A DNA stretch of 64,000 nucleotides from Leifsonia sp. PS1209 (GTDB lineage: Bacteria; Actinomycetota; Actinomycetes; Actinomycetales; Microbacteriaceae): assembly GCF_012317045.1 (NCBI RefSeq), contig NZ_CP051154.1:3038001-3102000 (forward strand), given 5' to 3'. A program made the translations under genes and the position numbers. The stretch's first letter is position 1. Every line of letters begins with the position of its first letter. Under the pieces are notes generated by a model that did not search any database, was not told the origin of the DNA, and was given only the letters and a program-made list of their open reading frames with translations. This document shows, piece by piece, positions 34,424 to 45,324 of this stretch.

Positions 34424-36282
34424 CGATTCACTCCCCCGAGGCTTCCGCGCTCGATTCCGACGATCGCCGTCTCAGCCTGGTCGTCGTCCCAGCGACGCTG
34501 CCATTCGGAGCGGTCCAGCCTGCTGGGATCGATGGGCAGCACCCGTGCGTGCGAGATGAGCGCGTGCGTGCGGTGCGCGCCCGCCTCGCCGACGCCGGTC
34601 AGTTCCTCGTGCAGCTTCTCGCCGTCGCGGAGGCCCGTGTAGATGATCTCGAGGCTCTTGCCGGACTGCGCGATCATGCGGCGCGCGATGTCCAGGATGC
34701 GCACGGGCTTGCCCATGTCGAGGATCAGGACCTCGCCGGGCGAACCGATGGCGCCTGCCTGCATGACGAGCTGGCACGCCTCGGGGATGGTCATGAAGTA
34801 GCGGGTGGCATCCGGATGCGTGACCGTGAGCGGCTTGTCCGCAGCGATCAGTGCTTGGAAGGTGGGCAGGAGCGAGCCCCTGCTGCCAAGCACATTGCCG
34901 AACCGCACGGAGAGGTAGGAGTGACCGGTCTCTTTGCCCGCCCATGCCGTCAGCCGCTCCGCCGCACGCTTGGAGTGGCCCAGGATGCTCGTGGGGTTCG
35001 CCGCCTTGTCGGTGGAAATGTTGACGAAGGTCTCCACGCCGATCGTCATCGCTGCGCGGAGCACGTTGAGCGTCCCCAGCACGTTCGTCTTCCACGCCTC
35101 GTCCGGATACTGTTCCAGCATCGGCAGGTGCTTGAGCGCTGCGGCGTGGAACACCACCTCTGGCCGGCGGGCGACGAAGATGCGCTCGAGGGCGTCGGCG
35201 TCGCGGATGTCGGCGAGGATGACGTCCGTCGAATCGAGGAGGCCGTGCCCGGAGATCTGCAGTTGCGTCTGCTGCAGGCCGGTCTCGTCGCGGTCGAGCA
35301 TCATCAGCTCGGCCGGACCGAACTTCGCGATCTGCCGGCACAGCTCCGAACCGATGGAGCCACCGGCGCCGGTCACCAGGATGCGCTTGTTCGAGAGGTA
35401 GTCGGCGATGGACGCGACGTCGGTGTCGACCGGGTGCCGCCCGATGAGGTCTTCGATGGAGAGGTCGCGGACGTCTTTGAGGGTGGTGCGGCCGTCGTTG
35501 AGGTCGTCGAGCTCGGGGAGCACCTTGACCTTGAGGCCGACGGAGTCTGCCATCGTGGTGACGCGCTGCAGCAGGTTGGAGTCAGCGCGGGCGACGCACA
35601 CGACGAGCGCCGTGGCGCGCGTGGAGTTCGCGACCTTGACGATGTCTTTGAACCGCCCGAGGACGGGCACGCCCATCAGGTGCAGATTGCGCTTGCTCCT
35701 GTCGTCGTCGAGGAAGCCGACGGGGATGTACTCGGACTCGCGGTCTGTCAGCATCCGGCGCACCATCAGGCTGCCCATGAATCCTGCCCCGAGCAGGAGC
35801 ACGGGCTGGGCGTTGTCCGGGCGCATCCGCTGCGTGACGTACATCCGCTTCAGATACCGTACAGCCCCCATCAACCCGTATGCGATGAAGCCCGAGATCA
35901 GCATGAGGCTGCGCGGGACTCCGATCTGGGCGGAGAAGATCACGACGGGCACGGAGGAGAACAGGGCGATCGTGACGACCGTGTATGCAACGGCGCGTGC
36001 TTCTTCGAAGCTGCCGTATGTGAACCGTCCGCGGTAGACGCCGAACGTCCAGCCGAGCAGGAGCTGGAGGACGATCACGACCAGGCAGAGGAAGAGGACG
36101 GGCACCCAGTGCACCCGGGAGACGACGAAGTCGTAGCGGAACACGACGGCCGCGACGATGGCGAGGGCCCAGGCGACCGCATCGGTCAGGTACTGGACGC
36201 CGAAGCGGACGAAGATCGACTCGCCGCGCGCTCGCGTCTCATCCTGGACGTGAGTGCTCCAGAGCCAGTTCTTCACGGACAT
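34420..36282 (-). CDS. Membrane-bound nucleotide-sugar 4,6-dehydratase (PglF/CapD/WbpM-like)
   Basis: The first gene of the operon, 620 residues. The N-terminal region has four membrane helices (about residues 25-125). A first Rossmann domain follows (PVLLLGAGFMGSLMVRRML), then the catalytic extended SDR domain: ILVTGAGGSIGSELCRQI, the FHAAALKHLPMLEQYP loop, NISTDKAANPTS, where TDK replaces the usual Tyr triad, and YFMTIPEACQLVMQAG. It would dehydrate UDP-GlcNAc to the 4-keto-6-deoxy sugar. The start is uncertain: ATG at 36282 gives a sensible N-terminus but has no ribosome binding site. An in-frame GTG lies upstream and the frame opens at a TTG (36396) in the guaA terminator. Confidence 0.93.
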   Translation of the reverse strand: MSVKNWLWSTHVQDETRARGESIFVRFGVQYLTDAVAWALAIVAAVVFRYDFVVSRVHWVPVLFLCLVVIVLQLLLGWTFGVYRGRFTYGSFEEARAVAYTVVTIALFSSVPVVIFSAQIGVPRSLMLISGFIAYGLMGAVRYLKRMYVTQRMRPDNAQPVLLLGAGFMGSLMVRRMLTDRESEYIPVGFLDDDRSKRNLHLMGVPVLGRFKDIVKVANSTRATALVVCVARADSNLLQRVTTMADSVGLKVKVLPELDDLNDGRTTLKDVRDLSIEDLIGRHPVDTDVASIADYLSNKRILVTGAGGSIGSELCRQIAKFGPAELMMLDRDETGLQQTQLQISGHGLLDSTDVILADIRDADALERIFVARRPEVVFHAAALKHLPMLEQYPDEAWKTNVLGTLNVLRAAMTIGVETFVNISTDKAANPTSILGHSKRAAERLTAWAGKETGHSYLSVRFGNVLGSRGSLLPTFQALIAADKPLTVTHPDATRYFMTIPEACQLVMQAGAIGSPGEVLILDMGKPVRILDIARRMIAQSGKSLEIIYTGLRDGEKLHEELTGVGEAGAHRTHALISHARVLPIDPSRLDRSEWQRRWDDDQAETAIVGIERGSLGGVNR

Positions 36283-36394
36283 CGGTGGTGCGGACTCGCT
36301 TTCGTGTACTGCGGCGTCGGGGATGGCGCCAAGGCCGACGCCATTTTCCCACACATTGTCATGGTTTCGTACCTTACGGTATTTATCATGCCAC

Positions 36395-36426
36395 AAGGGC
36401 CGGGACGCGCGAGCATCCCGGCCCTT
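36395..36426. terminator. Hairpin terminator after guaA
   Basis: An 11-bp stem (aagggccggga with its complement, 10-nt loop) lies 28 bases past the guaA stop. The T-run is on the plus-strand side (TTTT); the minus-strand side lacks one. It probably separates guaA from the dehydratase-led glycan operon, though efficiency in that direction is uncertain. Confidence 0.7.
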
Positions 36427-36453
36427 TTCAGGCGGTGGCCTCGGCCGGGCCGC

Positions 36454-38103
<1,650 letters not shown>

Positions 38104-38516
38104 GGCCGGCCAGATGAGACTTCACCTGCTTGGTGATGCGGGTTTCCACGAAGAACGACAGGAACGGGATGACGCCACCGAGGGCGATCGCCACGAACTT
38201 CGTGAAGTTCCACCGCATCAGGCTCCACAGGCGGAAGTCGGAGAACAGGTACACGACGTACAGCCAGCCGTGCGCGATCAGGATGCCCGTGCTCAGGTCG
38301 ACGCCCGTCGGCGTCACCGGGTCGTTCACCGGAACCAGGGCGAAGACGCCGTGGTTGCCGAACGCGAAGAGCTGGTAGCCCATCCCGTACTTGATGACCA
38401 TCTCGAGGCAGAGCAGCAGCAGCATGATGCCCGTGATGTATGCGAACACCTGGTAGAACCGGAGCGCCCCGCGGATCTTCGGGAAATCGGCGAGCTTGGG
38501 AGCGAGGGGCATGGGT

Positions 38517-39311
38517 CTATTCTACTTTCCCGAGCGGGGCGGCCGTTCCGGCGGCGAGCTCGCGCAATTCGTCTTCCTTCTCCTTCGCGTCCTTCACCAG
38601 GCGATACCAGAAGAAGACCGCGAATCCGGCGAAGATGATCCACTCCGCCGCGTAGAAGATGTTGAGCCAGTTGAGCGTGCGCTCCTGGATGGGCGGGGGC
38701 GAGTCGATCTTCGTCAGCCCGGCGGGCGGCGTCTTCTCGACGACGTATGCGGAGTACACATCCATGCCGTCCACACCGGTCCAGAGGTTGTAGAGGGCGG
38801 CGACCGACATGGTGGTCATCGCCGTCGGGTGCTTCTTGTCGCTCGGGACCTCCGGCCCCTCGGTCGGCAGCAGCCTGCCGACGATCTCCTGCTGGGCGGC
38901 CGGCTCATCGGCGAGCCGCGCCATGACCGACGTCGCGGTCGCTTCGTCGGCGGCCCACCCGCGCGCGACGGCGAGGGCGACGGGACGCGCGCCCTCCTCG
39001 GCGCCTGGCACGGTCGCGTGCGCGACGACCCACCAGCCGGCGGTTCCGTGGTTGAGCCTGCCCTGCACCAGCTGGTAGTCGGTCGGCACGAACGAGCCGG
39101 TCACGCTGATGAGCTGGCCGGTCGCCGTGTCGGCGATCGGGCCGCCCGGCTTCGCCACCTTCGCGAGCGGCAGCACCGTCTCGCTCGGGATCTCGACGAC
39201 CTTGCCCGCCTCGACGGCGCGTTCCAGCTGCCACTGGCCCAGCCACGCGAATCCACCGGCCAGCAGCAGCGCGAAGACGAGTGCGCCGATCCACCGCGGG
39301 CGCAGCATCAT
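38517..39311 (-). CDS. SURF1 family protein (cytochrome c oxidase assembly)
   Basis: A 264-residue membrane protein of SURF1 topology. An N-terminal helix begins PRWIGALVFALLLAGG with the WLGQWQLERA motif. A large outer domain contains VTGSFVPTDYQLVQGR, GWWVVAHATVPG and VARGWAADE. The C-terminal helix begins LNIFYAAEWIIFAGFAVFFW, followed by a charged tail. SURF1 helps haem a/a3 insertion during cytochrome aa3 oxidase assembly. No oxidase genes are in the window, so the gene is separated from its partners. DUF3817 follows after 4 bases. Confidence 0.93.
   Translation of the reverse strand: MMLRPRWIGALVFALLLAGGFAWLGQWQLERAVEAGKVVEIPSETVLPLAKVAKPGGPIADTATGQLISVTGSFVPTDYQLVQGRLNHGTAGWWVVAHATVPGAEEGARPVALAVARGWAADEATATSVMARLADEPAAQQEIVGRLLPTEGPEVPSDKKHPTAMTTMSVAALYNLWTGVDGMDVYSAYVVEKTPPAGLTKIDSPPPIQERTLNWLNIFYAAEWIIFAGFAVFFWYRLVKDAKEKEDELRELAAGTAAPLGKVE
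38519..38524 (-). promoter_or_regulatory. Candidate -10 hexamer TAGAAT inside SURF1 3' end
   Basis: TAGAAT ends 6 nt before the DUF3817 ATG. It overlaps the last codons of SURF1, where the sequence GTAGAATAG also contains the SURF1 stop. No ribosome binding site precedes the ATG. Confidence 0.5.
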
Positions 39312-39356
39312 CTGGAACAGTGTGGTCTCTCCACTGCCGCTGGTCGTGCTAATGGC

Positions 39357-40709
39357 TCAGTCCCGCTTTCGGTCGCTGCTGTCTTCGTGCATGGCCTGCT
39401 CGACGACGCGGTCGATGGCCTGCCGGGTGTCGTCCGATCGCGCCTCTGGGTCGAGGTCGGCTGTCGCCGCCTCCACGAGCGCGATCTCCTCGTCGAGCAT
39501 CGGATCGCGCTCGGGTTTCTTCGCGCGCTTCTTCTTCGGGCTTTTGCCGGTCCGGAGAATCATCGCACCGATCTTCTCGGAGTTTGCTGCGAGCACCGGC
39601 CCGAGGACGGCCATGACCAGCACGTACAGGCCGGCGAACGGCTGGATGCGCTCATCCAGCCCGGCACTCAACGACAGCGTGGCGAGGATCAGCGCGAACT
39701 CGCCGCGGTTCTGCAGGATGACGGTGGTGTTGATGCCGGCCTGCACGCCCATCCCGTTGATCCAGGCGACGAACTGCCCTGCGAGGATGTTCAGCACGAT
39801 CGTCAGCAGCACCGCCAGCAGCACGGGGACCACGACGGACGGGAACTGGGCGGGGTTCAGCGCCAGGCCGAAGTTGAGGAAGAAGAACGCGGCGAACACG
39901 TCCCGCAACGGGATCGCGATGTGCTCGATCTTGTTGCGGTACTTCGTCGCGCCGAGCACGAGGCCGATGAGGAATGCGCCGATCGCATCCGTGACGCCGA
40001 GGATCTCGCCGATGCCGGCGAACAGCACGGCGAAGCCGAAGAACAGGATGGTGAACAGTTCGTCGTCTTTGGTGCGGAACAGCTTGGACACGTACCGGCC
40101 GCCGAACCGCGCGATCGTGAACATCACCACGAGGAAGGTGAACGCGATCGCCAGTTTGGCGACGATCGGCCAAAAGTCCGTCTCGCCGCTCAGCACCACG
40201 GAGACGATCGCGAGGTAGATCGCGATGAAGATGTCCTCGACGACGGTGACGCCCAGGATCATCGGCGTCTCTGTGTTCGCCAGGCGTTTCAGCTCGATCA
40301 GCAGCTTGGTCACGATCGCGCTGGACGACGTGGCCGTCATTCCGGCGATGATCAGGGCTTCCCTGGTGCCCCAGCCGACCATGAAGCCGAAGATGAGGCC
40401 GACACCCATGTTCACGACGATGTACGAACCGCCGGAGATGATGAGCTTGCCGAAGTTGCCGAAGAATTCGTCCTGATCGAACTCCAGCCCCAGGTTGAAC
40501 AGCAGCAGGATCAACCCGAAGATCGCGATGAGCTCGATGTAGTTCGACTCGAAATTGAGCGGGAACCACCCGGTGTGCGGGCTGGCGAGCAGCCCGACGA
40601 GCATGTAGATGGGGATCGCGGGGAGACCCACCAGCTTGCCGAGACGCCCGAGCACGTATGCCACGAGCAGGAGGACGCCGAGAATGATGAGGTCTTCGCC
40701 GAGATGCAT
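39357..40709 (-). CDS. CPA2-family cation:proton antiporter (KhtU-like)
   Basis: A 450-residue monovalent cation/H+ antiporter with about twelve to thirteen helices. Signatures are LLLFNLGLEFDQDEF, the GMTATSSSAIVTKLL crossed-helix segment and GVTDAIGAFLIGLVLG with the acidic residue of the ion site. The C-terminal tail is Lys/Arg-rich and then acidic, without an NAD-binding TrkA-N domain. A separate TrkA-C-type regulator is encoded 2 bases upstream. This KhtT-KhtU-like pairing exports K+ in Bacillus. Ion specificity is inferred. Confidence 0.9.
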   Translation of the reverse strand: MHLGEDLIILGVLLLVAYVLGRLGKLVGLPAIPIYMLVGLLASPHTGWFPLNFESNYIELIAIFGLILLLFNLGLEFDQDEFFGNFGKLIISGGSYIVVNMGVGLIFGFMVGWGTREALIIAGMTATSSSAIVTKLLIELKRLANTETPMILGVTVVEDIFIAIYLAIVSVVLSGETDFWPIVAKLAIAFTFLVVMFTIARFGGRYVSKLFRTKDDELFTILFFGFAVLFAGIGEILGVTDAIGAFLIGLVLGATKYRNKIEHIAIPLRDVFAAFFFLNFGLALNPAQFPSVVVPVLLAVLLTIVLNILAGQFVAWINGMGVQAGINTTVILQNRGEFALILATLSLSAGLDERIQPFAGLYVLVMAVLGPVLAANSEKIGAMILRTGKSPKKKRAKKPERDPMLDEEIALVEAATADLDPEARSDDTRQAIDRVVEQAMHEDSSDRKRD

Positions 40710-40711
40710 GG

Positions 40712-41242
40712 CTACCCCCCAGGCGGTGCGTCGACGGTGGCGCGGACGGGCAGCTCACCGGTGCGGAAGAATGCGAAAGCCTTGGCCACCTTCTCCGGCG
40801 ACCCCGCGACGACGAGCGTGTCGCCGGGGAACACCTTGAAGTCGGGAGCCGGCGCCGGGTTGGCGGACTCGCCGCGCACGACGGCGACGACGGTCAGCCC
40901 GACCATCCCGCGGTCGGCGGGGCTGCCGAGCTGCTGCCCGGCGATGTGGTCTTCGTAGTCGACGCTGAACCAGTCGATGCTGAGGCCCGGGATCTGGTCG
41001 AGCGCGGTGAGCGACTCGGTGATCTGCGTGCCACCGAGCAGTTCGGCGAGCGTGTGGGCCTCGTCGTCGTTCAGGCGCAGCGAGACCTTCGTCACGTCTG
41101 CACCGTCTTCGTGGTCGGAAAAAGTGATGAGGTCGCTGTGACCGGACCGGTGGGCGATCACGCCGACCTTTCCGCCATCGTCTGTGACGAAGGTATGCAG
41201 CACCCCGACCCCGGGCAACTTGACCCGTCGAACGTCAACCAT
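40712..41242 (-). CDS. Antiporter regulatory subunit with TrkA-C domain (KhtT-like)
   Basis: A 176-residue cytosolic protein. The N-terminal half (VKLPGVGVLHTFVTDDGGKV, HRSGHSDLITF) is the KhtT-type N domain. The C-terminal half is a TrkA-C/RCK-C ligand-binding domain ending APDFKVFPGDTLVVAGSPEK. In Bacillus KhtT gates KhtU according to c-di-AMP or pH. Here the two genes are 2 bases apart in the order regulator then transporter. GGAGAC lies about 6 nt before the ATG. The antiporter lacks its own nucleotide domain, consistent with regulation by this subunit. Confidence 0.88.
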   Translation of the reverse strand: MVDVRRVKLPGVGVLHTFVTDDGGKVGVIAHRSGHSDLITFSDHEDGADVTKVSLRLNDDEAHTLAELLGGTQITESLTALDQIPGLSIDWFSVDYEDHIAGQQLGSPADRGMVGLTVVAVVRGESANPAPAPDFKVFPGDTLVVAGSPEKVAKAFAFFRTGELPVRATVDAPPGG

Positions 41243-41331
41243 GTTCCGTCTCCAACCGATTCACGTGGAGTTACAAGCCTACCGGAGGGCCTCTGTGCGT
41301 GAGCCCTGGACCAGATCGTGGAGCGAGGTGG

Positions 41332-43221
41332 TCAGTGGCGTAGTGCGTCACTCGGCCGGATTCGCGCGGCACTGATGGCTGCCAGCATCCCACCGATCGA
41401 TCCAACAACGATCCCGCCGACGACCGCGCCCGGCGCGAGTGCCAGATCGAAGACGGGAGCCCAGCGTTGCGCGATGGTCACGATCAGAAGACCTCCCACT
41501 CCTGTCGCCAGTCCGACTACCCCGCCGACCGCGCCAAGCATCACTGCCTCCACGATGACCTGCCAGAAAAGATGCGACGCCCTCGCTCCGATCGCGCGCC
41601 GCAACCCGAACTCCTGCCTGCGTTCCATCACGGCAGAGACCATCGCGTTACCTAAACCGAAGATTGCTGCGATGACGGAGATGCCGGTAAGGACGTAGAG
41701 CAGACTCTGGACATCGGCTTCCACCTCCGCCCGAAGATCGCTCGGGTCTGTCGGTGCCGTGACTTCGACTCGTGACGGTAGGAAGGGATCGATTGCGAAC
41801 GAAATCTGCTTTGCGACTTGCTGCGCTGCACCTGCACGTGAGACCACGAGGGCGACCACTCGGTCTGAGCGGCCGAGCGCGGCGGAATCCTCGTTCGAGA
41901 CGATCACGGCGTTCGGAAGGTGCGGAAGCCGAGACGAAGAGTTGATTGTCCCGGCGACGACGAACGGCTGGGAATTGATTGTCACGACCGGGCGGAGGTC
42001 GGGGGAAGCCAGTTGGAGACGCTTGGCGAGAACGCTTCCGACCAGCGCGTGACCAGTTTCGAGGCGCTCGACTCCGTCTGCCCAATCCAGGTCCGCTCGC
42101 GCTGCCTCCGCTATCTCGGGCGTCGCACTGTAGCCGACCACCTCAATCGGCTCTCTCGTCGTCGTCGCTTGCGCTGTAGCCGGTGAATGAGTAGCGAGCA
42201 AGCCAGCAGACTCCACGCCGCTAATGCGCTCGATGTCCCTGAGCGTCTCGCCCGTTCGCTGCGACGAGCGCGGCGTCCATTCCGCTTTCACGTCTCGATT
42301 GACATGCGCGTCGAACGTGTCGCGCACCTGAGCCTGCGATGACTGGGCAACGCCCATGGTGCCCACCGCGAGAGCGACTCCGAGCGCTACTGCGGACACG
42401 AGGCCGACGGACCGCGCTACACGCGACGCCAGTGTAGAGAAAGCATCCCCGATGAGGTCAGCAATTCGAAGGCGGGACGGGCGTCCCGGCCCGCCTGGGC
42501 TAGGGCGAGGCTCCGGGAGTTCGAAAGCACCCGTCGTCGATCTCTCCGTGAGGCGGCCGTCTACCATGACGACGCTGCGGCGTGCTGACTGTGCAACCTC
42601 CGGTGAATGTGTGACGAGGACGACAGTTGCACCAGACCGATTCACCTGCTGCAGGGCAGCGACGACGCTCGCTCCACTTTCGGAATCAAGATTGCCCGTC
42701 GGCTCATCGGCAAGCACGATCGGCGCGCCCGACGCTAGCGCACGCGCAATCGCCACACGCTGACGCTCGCCCCCTGAAAGATTCGCCGCTCGTGTGAACG
42801 CGAGCGATTCGATTCCGAGCGATGCGAGTGACTCCAGAGCACGCTTCCGTCGTTCCGTCCGGCGAAGGCCTCTGTACAGAAGTCCCAGTTCGACGCTGTC
42901 GATCGCCGGTCTTCGGTCCAGGAGATGAAAACTCTGAAAGATGAACGCGAATGTGTCAGAGCGGAATCGCGCCAGGTCTTTGCGGGAGAGAGAACGGGTG
43001 TCGACGCTGCCGAGCAGGTAGTCACCGGCATCCGGCGTGTCAAGCAGTCCGATGATGTTCAGCATCGTCGACTTGCCCCCGCCCGAGGATCCCTCGATCG
43101 CTACGAACTCGCCCGGCGCGACGGAGAAGTCCAGTCCAGAAAGCACGTCTCGGTTCGGAGGAAACGCCTTCGAGATGGATCGGAGAACGACTGCGTTCTC
43201 AGCCGACTCGGACAACGTCAC
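41332..43221 (-). CDS. MacB-like ABC transporter, ATPase fused to permease
   Basis: A 629-residue fusion. The N-terminal ATPase (1-225) has Walker A EGSSGGGKST, FQSF, LSGGERQRVAIARAL, ADEPTGNLD and the VTH switch. One membrane helix follows at about 268-290, an outer MacB-type periplasmic domain to about 500, then three FtsX-like helices ending AARIRPSDALRH. MacB proteins do not translocate through the membrane but use mechanical transmission to drive export through partners. The catalytic Glu is intact. Last gene of a four-gene cassette, overlapping the adaptor gene by 23 nt. GC content is visibly lower than in flanking genes, suggesting transfer. Substrate may be the secreted protein at the cassette's other end (inference). 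Confidence 0.92.
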   Translation of the reverse strand: MTLSESAENAVVLRSISKAFPPNRDVLSGLDFSVAPGEFVAIEGSSGGGKSTMLNIIGLLDTPDAGDYLLGSVDTRSLSRKDLARFRSDTFAFIFQSFHLLDRRPAIDSVELGLLYRGLRRTERRKRALESLASLGIESLAFTRAANLSGGERQRVAIARALASGAPIVLADEPTGNLDSESGASVVAALQQVNRSGATVVLVTHSPEVAQSARRSVVMVDGRLTERSTTGAFELPEPRPSPGGPGRPSRLRIADLIGDAFSTLASRVARSVGLVSAVALGVALAVGTMGVAQSSQAQVRDTFDAHVNRDVKAEWTPRSSQRTGETLRDIERISGVESAGLLATHSPATAQATTTREPIEVVGYSATPEIAEAARADLDWADGVERLETGHALVGSVLAKRLQLASPDLRPVVTINSQPFVVAGTINSSSRLPHLPNAVIVSNEDSAALGRSDRVVALVVSRAGAAQQVAKQISFAIDPFLPSRVEVTAPTDPSDLRAEVEADVQSLLYVLTGISVIAAIFGLGNAMVSAVMERRQEFGLRRAIGARASHLFWQVIVEAVMLGAVGGVVGLATGVGGLLIVTIAQRWAPVFDLALAPGAVVGGIVVGSIGGMLAAISAARIRPSDALRH

Positions 43222-44401
43222 CTGCCTTGAGCGCCCCCTGCAGCGACGGTTCGATAGCGCTGCGTCCTTCCAGCACCGCCTTCTCGGTCACCGCGACGCG
43301 GCGAAACGATCCGTCTGGTTCCCGCTTGAGAACATGCGATCTGCCACCGGACTCCGCGACGACGGCGCTCGCGGGAACCTGAAGCGCGGATCGAGCGAGG
43401 ATCGCAACGACGATGGATGCGTGGTGACGTTGACTTCGGTAATCATCGGCAATTTCGCCGCCCAGCGTGAGCGTTACGCTGGTGCTACCGGTACTCGTCT
43501 TCTCGCCTTCGTCTGAGTTTCCCGTGCTCGGCGCGACATCCGACACCTCCGCGGTCACGGTGTCCCCATTCGGCAAGGTGATATGCGCGGGCATTCCCGA
43601 TGTCAACTGTGACGCCGCGGAGTCGCCCACCTCGGCCCGGGCGACCAATCCTCCGAACTCAAGCGCAAGCGCCGTCTCAGTGCTAACGACGGTTCCTACC
43701 GATGGAGTGCTTGCGACGCGTGCGGGGAGGACAGGAGACACCAGCAACTCTGACATCGGGACGACAGGAGTTCGAAGGGATTCGGGCACCTCTACGTCGG
43801 AAGTCGGCGTTTCCGTTTCGGGTCCTGAGACCGTCTTTGCAGGACTGTTCGCCGTCGGAGCGGGTGGCGGAAGCACGAGCTTGTGATCCGCCGCCTCATA
43901 GAGGGATTCCACAGCGCGCATCGTCTGCCTGCCGAACCGCCCGTCATCGTCAATTGGATATCCCGCGACAGTGAGGCTCCGTTGCAGCTGAGCGACATCC
44001 GGGCCTTCCATACCGAGGGCGAGATCCCGGTAGAAGGGAAAGGTTCCGACCATTGCAAAGATGGGCCGCCCGTTCAGGACGGTTACCACGTCGCCGGCCT
44101 TGAGGGTGCCCCCCGGCACCGACCGTTGATCGGTGACCACGACGAGGGAAGCATCCCTCGGCTGGGGAAGGGCGAACGACTGGGTTGCCTCCGCGACGAG
44201 CGCGATCGGCACAGTGACGATCCGCTCGAGGTCGCCTTCTGTCACTTCAGCGACGATCGGCTTCGGGGCAGGCGGACGTGCGGCCGCTTCGCGCTGTGCG
44301 GGAGACTGCAGGATCGACGCCGCCAACCATCCGCCGGAGATGAGCAGTACGCCAACAGCAGCCCCTGCGATGACGAGCAGCCGACGCAGACGCTTTGTCA
44401 T
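43199..44401 (-). CDS. Membrane-fusion-type adaptor with peptidoglycan-binding domain
   Basis: A 400-residue protein with one N-terminal membrane helix (about 8-29). An outer beta-rich region contains a PG_binding_1 module (LGMEGPDVAQLQRSLTVAGY, then DGRFGRQTMRAVESLYEA, about 130-175), a Pro/Thr linker, and a MacA/HlyD-like C-terminal half (residues 225-400) with PASAVVAESGGRSHV. Such adaptors couple MacB-type ATPases to substrates; the wall-binding module would place the complex against peptidoglycan in a Gram-positive envelope. It overlaps both neighbours (4 nt with the lipoprotein gene, 23 nt with the ABC gene), so all are co-translated. Confidence 0.87.
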   Translation of the reverse strand: MTKRLRRLLVIAGAAVGVLLISGGWLAASILQSPAQREAAARPPAPKPIVAEVTEGDLERIVTVPIALVAEATQSFALPQPRDASLVVVTDQRSVPGGTLKAGDVVTVLNGRPIFAMVGTFPFYRDLALGMEGPDVAQLQRSLTVAGYPIDDDGRFGRQTMRAVESLYEAADHKLVLPPPAPTANSPAKTVSGPETETPTSDVEVPESLRTPVVPMSELLVSPVLPARVASTPSVGTVVSTETALALEFGGLVARAEVGDSAASQLTSGMPAHITLPNGDTVTAEVSDVAPSTGNSDEGEKTSTGSTSVTLTLGGEIADDYRSQRHHASIVVAILARSALQVPASAVVAESGGRSHVLKREPDGSFRRVAVTEKAVLEGRSAIEPSLQGALKAGDVVRVG

Positions 44402-45324
44402 TCGGTCGCGTTCCCGCTGTGGAGTCTGCGCACAGCATCCGCCCAGTCGTCCTGGATCGCCTTTCTAGCACGCTCCAGTTCGTCAGCATGCTTGCGCACC
44501 TGTTCGCGCTGTTCGTCCCAGGATGCGTCGTAGTACGCCTGAGAGAACCCGCTCTCCCGACGGCACTTCGCATCCTCCGTCGCCGTCTCGATCTCTGCGC
44601 TCGAAGCCGTCGATCCGGCACTCCACATCGACGTCAAATCTCCGCCCAATATGCCGAGCTTCTCCCTCATTGCCTCCGTTGGCATATCGATCGGCGATCG
44701 TGGGACTTCGAATGAAATCTTCGGTGTCAGACACGTCCGCCACCGCTTCGCCGCCGCTTCAACTTCCTCGGAAGCGAGAGCGACCGCATCGGCGTCCATA
44801 GCAAGGCTTGTCGCTCCCTGGTACTTCGTCACTGCGAGCGGATACTCTTTGTCCGCTCGCTTGTGACAGGCGTCAAGCGTGTCGGCGTATGACGGCGACG
44901 CCTCTCCCCGGGTCGTCGAATACTCAATCGCCTCGCGGCGATCCGCCTCGTAGGATCCTGGGGGTGGAGCCGGGCGATAGCCCCATTCGGATGCAATCGC
45001 GACGGAGAACAGTTTCCGCCCATATCGCGTAGATGTTTCGCTCCCTCTGGACTCCGGATCCACGATCGCAACCTTGTACTCTTCGCCGCTGTCAACCATG
45101 CAGGCACGAACAATCGCGCTGCTGACCGCCGACGCGACAGTGAAGTGCATCTCAGTCGGACGGTACTCGTCGAGCGGCATGACCCACTGATCGAGATTCT
45201 TGTCGGGAAGCTCGGGCGTCGTCGTTGACCCTTCTGCGCCGGAGCAGCCGGCGAGCACGATGAGCAGAGGCGCAACGCCGGCCATCGCGTAGAGCGATGA
45301 CCGGCGCCCATTCGCGAAGACCAT
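44398..45324 (-). CDS. Lipoprotein of unknown function
   Basis: A 308-residue protein with a lipoprotein signal: a basic start, the hydrophobic AGVAPLLIVLAGC and lipobox LAGC, giving Cys27. The mature part is highly charged and mostly helical. It has about four further cysteines (ACMVDS, DACHKR, TCLTPK, AKCRRE) that could pair outside the cell. I do not recognise a domain. The ATG directly abuts the stop of the crystallin-like gene (TAGATG), and its own stop overlaps the adaptor start (ATGA). Its place in the cassette suggests an outer-face partner or immunity protein (inference). Confidence 0.85.
   Translation of the reverse strand: MVFANGRRSSLYAMAGVAPLLIVLAGCSGAEGSTTTPELPDKNLDQWVMPLDEYRPTEMHFTVASAVSSAIVRACMVDSGEEYKVAIVDPESRGSETSTRYGRKLFSVAIASEWGYRPAPPPGSYEADRREAIEYSTTRGEASPSYADTLDACHKRADKEYPLAVTKYQGATSLAMDADAVALASEEVEAAAKRWRTCLTPKISFEVPRSPIDMPTEAMREKLGILGGDLTSMWSAGSTASSAEIETATEDAKCRRESGFSQAYYDASWDEQREQVRKHADELERARKAIQDDWADAVRRLHSGNATE

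Noticed and set aside
25323..36282. Whole glycan locus as a recently acquired genomic island
   Set aside because: I see no integrase, tRNA end, direct repeats or transposase, and base composition looks similar to flanking genes. Glycan loci vary between strains, but transfer cannot be claimed from this window.
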